Notes under the pieces: model-generated
Database searches by the model: none
What the model was told of the DNA's origin: nothing
The model's input: only the letters and a program-made list of their open reading frames with translations
Program-made: the position numbers and the translations under genes
In this document: piece by piece, positions 52,796 to 59,948 of the stretch
Position numbering within the stretch: the stretch's first letter is position 1
How the letters are laid out: every line of letters begins with the position of its first letter
DNA from: Paenibacillus rhizovicinus
GTDB taxonomy: Bacteria > Bacillota > Bacilli > Paenibacillales > Paenibacillaceae
Assembly: GCF_010365285.1 (NCBI RefSeq)
Contig: NZ_CP048286.1
Coordinates: 6,932,001 to 6,996,000, forward strand
Reading direction: 5' to 3'
DNA length: 64,000 nucleotides

Positions 52796-53305
52796 TTGAA
52801 CGGAACTCGTTCACGCTCCGATCGGAGGGGAAAAATAATCGAAGAAACGAACGGCAAAGAAGCCAAGTTATCGGAACTACAGCTCATCATGGAACGGTGG
52901 CTTCAGAGCGCGAAGAATCGCATGAAGACGCTGGAGAATCCGTTGAACTTGGCGAACGGTCATATTTTCGTCCTGAAGTATCTGCATCGCGTCGAAACCT
53001 GCAAAGTCAATGATGTCGCTAAACTTCTCGGCATCACCTCCGGCGCCGCAACCGGTCTGACGGATAAGCTTGTTTCTTTGGGCTTGATCGAGAGAACCCG
53101 TCCTGAAGAAGACCGCAGAGTCGTACTGCTCAGCTTAACGGAGAGCGGCAAAGAAACGATCGAATCGACATGGAAACAGCGGCATGAATGGTTTACGAGC
53201 ATCGTTGGACAGCTGGAGGAATCGCAAGTGGATGTTATCCTGGATGCGTTCAAACTGCTGTTTCACCTGCTAGAAGATAAACAAGAACAGAATAAGGAAG
53301 TGTAA
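52796..53305 (+). CDS. MarR family transcriptional regulator
   Basis: The protein is 155-169 residues depending on the start. It has the MarR winged helix (HIFVLKYLHRVETCKVNDVA, then LLGITSGAATGLTDKLVSLG and a basic wing RTRPEEDRRVVLLSLTESG) between dimerisation helices. The TTG at 52796 has its AGAAGG site only two bases upstream, which is too close. A strong GGAGGGG at 52824 instead favours initiation at codon 52835 (ATA) or 52838 (ATC), either of which would be non-canonical. Its gene is two bases before the MFS pump gene, so it probably represses its own operon and responds to a drug or phenolic ligand. Confidence 0.85.
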   Translation: MNGTRSRSDRRGKIIEETNGKEAKLSELQLIMERWLQSAKNRMKTLENPLNLANGHIFVLKYLHRVETCKVNDVAKLLGITSGAATGLTDKLVSLGLIERTRPEEDRRVVLLSLTESGKETIESTWKQRHEWFTSIVGQLEESQVDVILDAFKLLFHLLEDKQEQNKEV

Positions 53306-53307
53306 CG

Positions 53308-54879
53308 ATGACAAATATCAGTGCAAGACAAATTCGTTGGATCGTGACCGGGCTCATGCTGGGCTTGCTGCTCGGATCGCTCGACCAAACGATTGTCTCG
53401 ACGGCAATGCCGCATGTCATTGCGGAATTGAACGGTTTCAGCTTGTACAGCTGGGTATTCACGATCTACATGCTGACCTCGACGACGGCTGTTCCGATCT
53501 TCGGCAAGCTGGCGGATTTGTTCGGCAGACGGCTCGTATATTTGATCGGGATGGGGCTGTTCCTCGTCGGCTCGGCGCTTTGCGGCTTGTCGCATGACAT
53601 GACGCAATTGATCGTCTTCCGCGCCATTCAAGGGATCGGCGCAGGCGCGCTGATGCCGATCGCCATGACGATCATCGGCGATATTTTCCCGCCGGACCGC
53701 CGCGGCAAGATGCAAGGTATCTTCGGCGCCGTATTCGGCTTATCCAGCGTCATCGGCCCGGCAGTCGGCGGCTTCATCGTCGATCATATGGCTTGGCAGT
53801 GGATTTTCTACATCAATTTGCCTTTCGGTATCTTCGCGGCAATTATTCTCTCCATCGCATTGAAAGAATCCAAAAGCACCGAGAAAAAATCGATCGACTG
53901 GGGCGGCGCTTCTACGCTGACCGGCGCAGTCGTCGCGTTCCTGCTGGCCATCGAAATGGGCGGCAGCGGTTCATCCGAAGGCGGCATGAAGCATTACGCG
54001 TGGGGTTCCCCGCAAATTCTCGGCTTATTCGGTGCCAGCTTGCTGCTCATTCTCGTCTTCCTCTGGATTGAATCCAAGGTGAAGGAACCGATCATCCCGC
54101 TTCGCTTGTTCCATTTCCGCGCGATTTCGGTATCCAGCATCGTAGGCTTCATGATGGGGATGGGGATGTTCGGCGCGATTACGTACATTCCGCTGTTCTC
54201 GCAAGCGGTCATCGGAACATCGGCTTCGCATTCCGGTTACATCCTGACGCCGCTCATGCTGTCGCTGATCGCCTCCAGCATCGTAGGCGGCCGTCTCATA
54301 ACGAAGTTCAGCTATCGTTCGATCGTCATGGTGTCGATGGCGATCATGACGGTCGGTTACCTGCTCATGTCGCAGATGGGTACCGGCACGAGCAGCTTCG
54401 AGCTTGTCTTGTATATGATTATTGTCGGTCTCGGAATGGGTGCGCTCATGCCGGTCCTTACGATCGCCGCGCAAAGCGCGGTGGGGCATGATCTTCGAGG
54501 CGTCGCCACGTCGACGACGCAATTCACGCGTTCCATCGGCGGTACCGTAGGCGTCGCGATTATGGGCGTCATCATGTCGAGCAGAATGACGGACGGCATC
54601 TCCGGTATCGTGAACGACTTCAAAGACATTCCGGAAGACCAGTTGAAGCAGTTTGCGAACCCGCAAGCTTTGCTCCAGCCGGAAGTGAAAGCGAAGATCC
54701 CAGACAAACTGCTTGCTGCGCTGCAACATATTCTAAGCGACGCAATTACTTCCGTCTTCGTCATCGGTATTATCGTCGTGTTAATCGGTCTGATCTCCGC
54801 TTACTTCTACGGCAAGCTGCGGATGCCGAAACGCGAAGAAGGATCGGCAGCGGTTAAAGCTACGGTTGACATGCACTAA
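53308..54879 (+). CDS. MFS drug transporter, DHA2 family (EmrB/QacA-like)
   Basis: The 523-residue protein has about 14 TM segments. Family motifs are clear: motif D1 LDQTIVSTAMPHVI near residue 28, motif A GKLADLFGRRLVYLIG near 70, and the antiporter-type motif GPAVGGFIVD near 150. It should be a proton-driven exporter of toxic compounds. The start codon lies two bases after the MarR stop codon, so it is coupled with its regulator. A hairpin terminator follows. Confidence 0.92.
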   Translation: MTNISARQIRWIVTGLMLGLLLGSLDQTIVSTAMPHVIAELNGFSLYSWVFTIYMLTSTTAVPIFGKLADLFGRRLVYLIGMGLFLVGSALCGLSHDMTQLIVFRAIQGIGAGALMPIAMTIIGDIFPPDRRGKMQGIFGAVFGLSSVIGPAVGGFIVDHMAWQWIFYINLPFGIFAAIILSIALKESKSTEKKSIDWGGASTLTGAVVAFLLAIEMGGSGSSEGGMKHYAWGSPQILGLFGASLLLILVFLWIESKVKEPIIPLRLFHFRAISVSSIVGFMMGMGMFGAITYIPLFSQAVIGTSASHSGYILTPLMLSLIASSIVGGRLITKFSYRSIVMVSMAIMTVGYLLMSQMGTGTSSFELVLYMIIVGLGMGALMPVLTIAAQSAVGHDLRGVATSTTQFTRSIGGTVGVAIMGVIMSSRMTDGISGIVNDFKDIPEDQLKQFANPQALLQPEVKAKIPDKLLAALQHILSDAITSVFVIGIIVVLIGLISAYFYGKLRMPKREEGSAAVKATVDMH

Positions 54880-54919
54880 TTCAGTCAAGCATTTCCTCAT
54901 AACTCCCATTGATTTAACG

Positions 54920-54960
54920 ACGAACCAAGTCTCGCTAGCGGCTTGGTTCGTCTTTATTTT
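54920..54960 (+). terminator. Terminator after the MFS gene
   Basis: ACGAACCAAG (54920-54929) pairs with CTTGGTTCGT (54942-54951), followed by CTTTATTTT. Confidence 0.85.
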
Positions 54961-55089
54961 ACTGGGGATAGGGGGTAGTAACTTAAAGGGTAGTAGCTGA
55001 AATTAAAGTACATACTTCCATCCTGGCCGCAACTTGCGTATAGTTTCAGATGTATACATATTATGAATACATAATAAGGAGTGAACGCA

Positions 55090-56067
55090 GTGGAATACCG
55101 TGTTCTTGGACGTTCCGGTTTAAAGGTTAGCGAAGTAAGTTTGGGCTGCTGGGCAATCGGCGGGCCATCATGGCGCGACGGCGAGGCCGTAGGCTGGTCG
55201 GGCAATGACGACAGCGCATCGCTTGACGGCTTGAAACGCGCGTTCGAGCTTGGCATCAATCATTTCGATACGGCGGACGTCTACGGCGATGGGCATTCGG
55301 AGCGCGTGCTCGGCCGGTTTCTGAAAGAAGTTCCGCGCGATCAAGTCGTCATCGCTTCCAAAGTCGGCTGGTTCCGCGGTACGGCACCTAACGCGATGCA
55401 GCCCATACATATCCGTCATCAGCTCGAACAATCGCTGATGAATTTGGGCACGGACTACCTGGACCTGCATTTCTTCCATAATACGAATTTCGGACCGAAC
55501 GATTTGTATTTGGAGGAAGCAGCCGATACGATGCGTCAGCTGCAGAAGGAAGGCAAGGTCCGCGTCATCGGCCAATCCGGCTACGGCTATGGCGATTTCA
55601 TGCGCGTTTGTCCGATTACGCGTCCGGACGTGCTTCAGTTCCACTACAATGCGTTCGGCAATTCCTTCGACAAGCCGGATACGAATCTGTTCCGCTGGGC
55701 CGATGAACAGAACATCGGCATGGTGCTGTTCGGACCGCTCGCCCAAGGCTTGCTGCTCGACAAATTCGATCCGGAGCATCCGCCGAAGTTCGGCGAAGGG
55801 GATAACCGCTCTTCCAATGACGCGTATACGAAGGAGCGTCTGCTTGAGATTCGCCGCCGCCTTGGAACGATCAAGGAACGGTTCGGCATGGAAGTGCAAG
55901 ATTTGGTGCGCGTGGCGATTCAATTCGCGCTGGCGCAATCGCCGAACGCTTGCGTCATTCCCGGCTTCAAGAACGCGAAGCAGGTGGAATCCAATGCGCA
56001 GGGAGCAGGCAATCCGTTGACTGCCGAGGAAGTCGCGTTCATTCGCAGCGTTATTCAAGGCGCATAG
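55090..56067 (+). CDS. Aldo/keto reductase family protein
   Basis: The 325-residue protein has the aldo/keto reductase TIM barrel: it starts RVLGRSGLKVSEVSLGCWAIGG, then HFDTADVYGDGHSERVLG near residue 59 with the catalytic Asp and Tyr, the lysine in VVIASKVGW near 88, a histidine near 120 in DLHFFHN, and NADP-binding SQPNACVIPGFKNAKQ-like sequence near the end. The GTG at 55090 is chosen because the GTG at 55081 directly follows the AAGGAG site. It reduces aldehydes or ketones with NADPH. It is a single-gene unit with its own terminator. Confidence 0.9.
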   Translation: MEYRVLGRSGLKVSEVSLGCWAIGGPSWRDGEAVGWSGNDDSASLDGLKRAFELGINHFDTADVYGDGHSERVLGRFLKEVPRDQVVIASKVGWFRGTAPNAMQPIHIRHQLEQSLMNLGTDYLDLHFFHNTNFGPNDLYLEEAADTMRQLQKEGKVRVIGQSGYGYGDFMRVCPITRPDVLQFHYNAFGNSFDKPDTNLFRWADEQNIGMVLFGPLAQGLLLDKFDPEHPPKFGEGDNRSSNDAYTKERLLEIRRRLGTIKERFGMEVQDLVRVAIQFALAQSPNACVIPGFKNAKQVESNAQGAGNPLTAEEVAFIRSVIQGA

Positions 56068-56132
56068 CAGCGGGTAATTTTGGCGGCATTGCGGCTGCTT
56101 GAATTGAAGCCACTGTTCAAAGTCATTGCCCG

Positions 56133-56163
56133 AAGCCACTGACAATCATGTCAGTGGCTTTTT
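56133..56163 (+). terminator. Terminator after the aldo/keto reductase gene
   Basis: A 12-bp perfect stem (AAGCCACTGACA with its complement at 56149-56160) and four-base loop are followed by T residues. Confidence 0.9.
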
Positions 56164-56305
56164 CGCGTTTATTGCCCGGTAATCCATGGTGCTGCGCATT
56201 TATTTAGCGCCGTTAACTAAAAGAATGATTTTCGGGAATTGGTTCCACATGTATACTGTAAATAGGACAGTAAATACAACTTTATTAGAAGGGAATTGGG
56301 TAATC

Positions 56306-56716
56306 TTGCTGCGTGAAATGACAATTAACGACTATGATCAGATGCTTGCGCTATGGAACGCCATTGAAGGGTTGGCATTAAGCGCTGCCGACTCCAAACC
56401 GAATATAGCCATGTATTTGGAACGGAATCCCGGATTGAGCTACGTGTTCGAAGCCGATGGTCTCATCGTGGGCACCGTGCTGTGCGGACATGACGGACGG
56501 AGAGGTTTTATCTATCATGCGGCCGTGAATCCGGCTTACCGTAATCAGAGAATTGCGCAGCAGCTGATAAGTAAGAGCTTGCAAGGCTTGCGGGAAGCCG
56601 GAATCGACAAATGCCATCTGTTCGTTCTTGACGATAATGAAATCGGACAAGCGTTCTGGAGCCGCAGGGGCTGGGAGAAGCGAAGCGGCTTTGCGGTCTA
56701 CTCGACGGATGTGTAA
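56306..56716 (+). CDS. GNAT family N-acetyltransferase
   Basis: The core begins LREMTINDYDQMLALWN, a standard GNAT opening, and carries the acetyl-CoA binding motif as NPAYRNQRIAQQLISKSL near residue 75, then LFVLDDNEIGQAFWSRRGW. The TTG at 56306 is my best start, with AGAAGGG 12 bases upstream. The frame is open to 56186, and an ATG at 56249 would add 19 residues. The family acetylates small molecules or protein N-termini; the substrate is unknown. Confidence 0.75.
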   Translation: MLREMTINDYDQMLALWNAIEGLALSAADSKPNIAMYLERNPGLSYVFEADGLIVGTVLCGHDGRRGFIYHAAVNPAYRNQRIAQQLISKSLQGLREAGIDKCHLFVLDDNEIGQAFWSRRGWEKRSGFAVYSTDV

Positions 56717-56857
56717 TGAGTCAGGACTGTGCCAGACGGATACCGATATTGTCGCCTGCTTGCCGCCATGGAGCGTTGAATCGATTCATATATGCGGGGA
56801 AGTTTTTATGCCGGGAAGTTTTTCGTCGTTAGATACGAATACAAGGAGGACGGTTAG

Positions 56858-57841
56858 ATGGCTATTAATCGTTCGGTTATAAACTGGCTGCTTGATTCAG
56901 ACCCTTCGATCCGGTGGCAAGTGATGCGTGACTTGATCGATGCGCCAGCGGAGGAGGTCGAGGTTGAACGCGCAAAGGTGGCCACCGAGGGAGTGGGCGC
57001 TCGGTTGCTTGCCCTGCAGAGGGCGGACGGGTCGTGGGCTGGCGAGGCGTGGAATCACGGGTGGGATTCCACGATGCACGTCTTGTCTCTTCTCCGTGAG
57101 CTGGGTCTTGATCCCGTAAGCGATGAGTCACGGCGAGCGGTAGAATTGGTCCGTGATCAGGTGACATGGCGGGGATGGGACATGGACGGCGAATGGCGGG
57201 GTTGGGAATGGAAGGGCAATCCCTTCTTCATCGGGGAGGTCGAGCCCTGCATCAACGGGCAAGTCGCGGCGAGCGGGGCCTATTTCGGCCAGGACGTACG
57301 GCGGATCGTCGACCGCCTGCTCGGCGAGCAGCTGCCGGATGGAGGCTGGAATTGCGACGCAGAAAAAGGATCGACGCGGTCGTCGTTCAACACCACGATC
57401 TGCGTGCTGGAAGCCCTGCTCGAATATGAACTGGCCGGCGTGGAAAGTGCGGCGGTAACGGAAGCCCGCCTTCGCGGGCAGGAGTATCTCCTTGAACGCA
57501 GACTCTTCAGGCGGCGTTCGACAGGCGAGGCGATCGAGCGGGACCGCAAGGGCGGCGTCGCCTGGGCAAGCTTCTCCTTCCCGACTTGGTGGCACTATGA
57601 CGTGCTTCGAGGACTTGAGTATCTGCGAAGGGCCGGCACCACACCGGACGAGCGCGTGGCCGAGGCGATCGAGCTGGTCGTGTCGAAGCGCGACGGCGAC
57701 GGCCGATGGCCGCTTGAGAATCAGCACCCCGGCACAATGGCGGTCGAGGTGAACGAAGGTGTGGGGCAGCCGAGCAGGTGGAACACGCTGCGCGCTTTAC
57801 GGGTGCTGGACTGGTACTCGGGACAAGGCACGAGCGGATAA
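56858..57841 (+). CDS. Squalene-cyclase/prenyltransferase-type repeat protein
   Basis: The 327-residue protein has alpha/alpha-toroid repeats (LLALQRADGSWAGEAWNHGW, LLGEQLPDGGWNCD, VSKRDGDGRWPLENQ), each with the QxxDGSW-like motif of squalene cyclases and prenyltransferase beta subunits. It is too short for a full cyclase, which needs about 600 residues, and no DxDD motif is seen. An AAGGAGG site precedes ATG 56858. Its Arg-, Trp- and Glu-rich composition and higher G/C than its neighbours resemble actinobacterial sequences, so horizontal transfer is possible. No pathway partner is near. Confidence 0.72.
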   Translation: MAINRSVINWLLDSDPSIRWQVMRDLIDAPAEEVEVERAKVATEGVGARLLALQRADGSWAGEAWNHGWDSTMHVLSLLRELGLDPVSDESRRAVELVRDQVTWRGWDMDGEWRGWEWKGNPFFIGEVEPCINGQVAASGAYFGQDVRRIVDRLLGEQLPDGGWNCDAEKGSTRSSFNTTICVLEALLEYELAGVESAAVTEARLRGQEYLLERRLFRRRSTGEAIERDRKGGVAWASFSFPTWWHYDVLRGLEYLRRAGTTPDERVAEAIELVVSKRDGDGRWPLENQHPGTMAVEVNEGVGQPSRWNTLRALRVLDWYSGQGTSG

Positions 57842-57897
57842 TTTGCCGTTACTTTCGGAAAGCATGGATTCAATATAAGAATGCTGGAGGAAATCAA

Positions 57898-58029
57898 ATG
57901 AAAGCATCGCTTATACGGCAAACGAAATGTTTTTGCTATGATTTCAAACCAATAAGACGCATATTGAATGAAATTGGAGCGACCTTTGTTCACAAAACAA
58001 GACAAGAGGATTACATCTATCAAAAATGA
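57898..58029 (+). pseudogene. N-terminal fragment of a CYTH-domain (CyaB/ThTPase-like) protein
   Basis: A 43-codon frame with its own GGAGG site reads RQTKCFCYDFKPIRRILNEI, then GATFVHKTRQEDYIYQ, which corresponds to the first quarter of CYTH-domain proteins (class IV adenylate cyclases and relatives). The conserved C-terminal strands are missing and the frame stops at 58029. It merges with a MazG-like remnant in another frame, so both are decayed. Confidence 0.5.
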
Positions 58030-58167
58030 TTATTTTCTTAAACTTGTTGAAGAAGTCGGGGAATTAGCAGATGTAATAAGGAAAAATAAAAGATTAAACC
58101 AGACCTAGAAGAATGTTTCCATTTGAAAGAGGAGATAAATAGGGAGAAATATAAGGGGTCTAGTTAA
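57975..58167 (+). pseudogene. Degenerate MazG-like nucleotide pyrophosphohydrolase remnant
   Basis: From about 57990 one frame reads ITSIKNDYFLKLVEEVGELA, then DVIRKNKR, the MazG metal-binding helix with its EEVGE motif, and then stops at 58105. In another frame the sequence continues DLEECFHLKEEINREKYKGS, matching the C-terminal helix of the same family. The middle of the domain is absent and the frame shifts, so the gene is inactivated by deletion. Confidence 0.5.
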
Positions 58168-58190
58168 CCAGTGGAGGTGGCAGATCATTC

Positions 58191-59105
58191 ATGGGAGATA
58201 CGAATGTATGGGATGCGGAGTGGGAGGTTAACGAAGAGCTAGCGCGAGTGTTGATCAGCAGCCAATTCCCGCAGCTGACATCGAAGCAAGTGAAACGATT
58301 GGGCTGGGGCTGGGACAATACGGTTTATCTCATCGGCGACGAGTACGTGTTCCGGTTTCCAAGAAGAACGATTGCAGTTGGCTCGATTCGTATGGAAGGA
58401 AAGCTGCTTCCGAAGCTGGAGTCATATATGACCGTCCCCTACCCGAAACCGTTGTTTTATGGCGAAGCAAGCGACGAATATCCGGCACCATTTCTTGGGT
58501 ATACCTACGTGCCAGGAGATTTCCCCATCGGCTTGACGGAAGAGCGCCGGGCTTTATCGGCAGAGACGCTAGCGAAATTTTTGCGGAAATTGCATGAGTT
58601 TCCGGTACAGGCGGCGCTGAAGGACGGAGTTCATCAGGATCATCGAGGCTTGACGGATATCGCATCGCGAAAGGTGAAATTGGAGGGCTTCCTATCGAAA
58701 GTGTTTACACACTTGTCGGAGGAAGAGTCCGATGCGATTCAAGCGTATATAAGTGGGTTGAAAACGGACCGTGTCGAGGCGGTGAATGCGCTGCTGCACG
58801 GCGATCTTCATTTCAAGAATATACTGGTGAATGAGAACGGGACCGTCTCCGGTATCATTGATTGGGGTGATCTAAGTGTTGGCCATCCGGCTTGCGATTT
58901 GAGCATTGCTTACAGCTTTTTACCTCCGTACGCTCGAGGAGCGTTTTTTGAAACGTACGGAGAGGTGGACGAGGAAACGAAGCTGCTGGCGCGCCTGATC
59001 GCGGTATACATACCTGTACTGATCTTGATGCAGGCGGTCGATGACGGGAATGAAGCGATCGCGGCAGAGGCGAAGTCGAACATCATGCGGGCACTGTCGG
59101 ATTAG
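58191..59105 (+). CDS. Aminoglycoside phosphotransferase (APH) family protein
   Basis: The 304-residue protein has the kinase-like APH fold: an N-lobe with NTVYLIGDEYVFRFPRR near residue 43, the catalytic loop LLHGDLHFKN near 205 with its Asp, and the DFG-equivalent GIIDWGDLSVGHPACDLS near 223. Related enzymes phosphorylate aminoglycosides, macrolides, choline or fructosamines, so resistance cannot be assumed. A TGGAGGTGG site precedes ATG 58191. It is a single-gene unit. Confidence 0.85.
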   Translation: MGDTNVWDAEWEVNEELARVLISSQFPQLTSKQVKRLGWGWDNTVYLIGDEYVFRFPRRTIAVGSIRMEGKLLPKLESYMTVPYPKPLFYGEASDEYPAPFLGYTYVPGDFPIGLTEERRALSAETLAKFLRKLHEFPVQAALKDGVHQDHRGLTDIASRKVKLEGFLSKVFTHLSEEESDAIQAYISGLKTDRVEAVNALLHGDLHFKNILVNENGTVSGIIDWGDLSVGHPACDLSIAYSFLPPYARGAFFETYGEVDEETKLLARLIAVYIPVLILMQAVDDGNEAIAAEAKSNIMRALSD

Positions 59106-59206
59106 GCTCATATTTCGATGCGAATAGAAGACGAGTTAAGAACAAACCTGACTATAGGACACCTGCTATCCTACAATACAAATAAAAGTAATTAGGTGGT
59201 GGCGAG

Positions 59207-59474
59207 ATGCGTTGGGAAGAAGTTCGGGAGCGTTTTCCGGAAGAATGGGTCGTACTTGAAGCGACAAAGGCTTATTCACAGGGGGCAACGCTTTATAGAA
59301 GAAGTTGTTGTCATCGATACTTTTGATGAGTCCACCCAAGCATTGCGTCGCTACAGCGAACTTCATAGAGAGAATCCTCACCGAGAATATTGCTTTTTTC
59401 ATACATCCCGCAATGAATTGGTAGCCCGCGAACGCTATGTTGGAATAAGAGGTTTGGTCAAAGCGGGCATTTAG
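59207..59474 (+). pseudogene. Small conserved protein interrupted by a frameshift
   Basis: A frame with ATG 59207 reads MRWEEVRERFPEEWVVLEAT and stays open until a run of five G residues at 59281-59285, after which it soon stops. The +1-shifted frame continues the same protein as QRFIEEVVVIDTFDESTQAL, then RRYSELHRENPHREYCFFHT, to a stop at 59474. Removing one G restores an 89-codon reading frame. This is either a genuine inactivating or phase-variable frameshift or a sequencing error in the homopolymer. The family is a short uncharacterised one, recognised only by pattern. Confidence 0.7.
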
Positions 59475-59948
59475 GTTCAAAGTGAGATGAATTATGATCG
59501 AGGATGCAATGGCTTTCTCGTTTTTTTGTTTTTGTGCATGACATTTCGCAATCATGTAGCGTTGACTACAAGCACTCGGCTCCGCCGCCGTCGAACCTTC
59601 TTCGCGGCCATGGAATCCTCTATTCAAGCAAATCTACCGTTTTTGGCAGCTGGGCGGACTCACGTTCCGTTATAGGCGACCAAAGCCTTGATTTTGAACT
59701 GCATTTCAATCCTATAAACTCTCCTGTGTCCTCCAAAAGCCGAAGACGCCTATTATTCCATCAATAGCGTCATCTCTGTCCACCAATTTACGCTCAGCCC
59801 GCAGATTTGCCTGCGGGCTATTTCTGCGTCGCGAGACGCTGAAACCGTTTCACCCACGCGGCATCTCCTGCGGGAACGCGAATATTGTAGTAAGGAGATA
59901 CCGTGAAGTCGAAGCAGCTTCAATCTTGATGGAAGGGCGGAATGCACC
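59475..59948. other. Intergenic stretch upstream of icmF
   Basis: An 87-codon plus-strand frame at 59504-59767 is not recognised and has no ribosome binding site. A 9-bp hairpin (AGCCCGCAG at 59796-59804 with 59811-59819) could end upstream transcripts. No cobalamin-riboswitch-like B12 box was recognised before icmF. The promoter of icmF should lie near 59830-59900. Confidence 0.45.

Noticed and set aside
58191..59105. Antibiotic resistance gene
   Set aside because: The APH fold is clear but many members phosphorylate ordinary metabolites, and there is no mobile-element or resistance-gene context.
59830..59948. Cobalamin riboswitch before icmF
   Set aside because: No B12-box-like sequence or matching stem arrangement was recognised in the leader.
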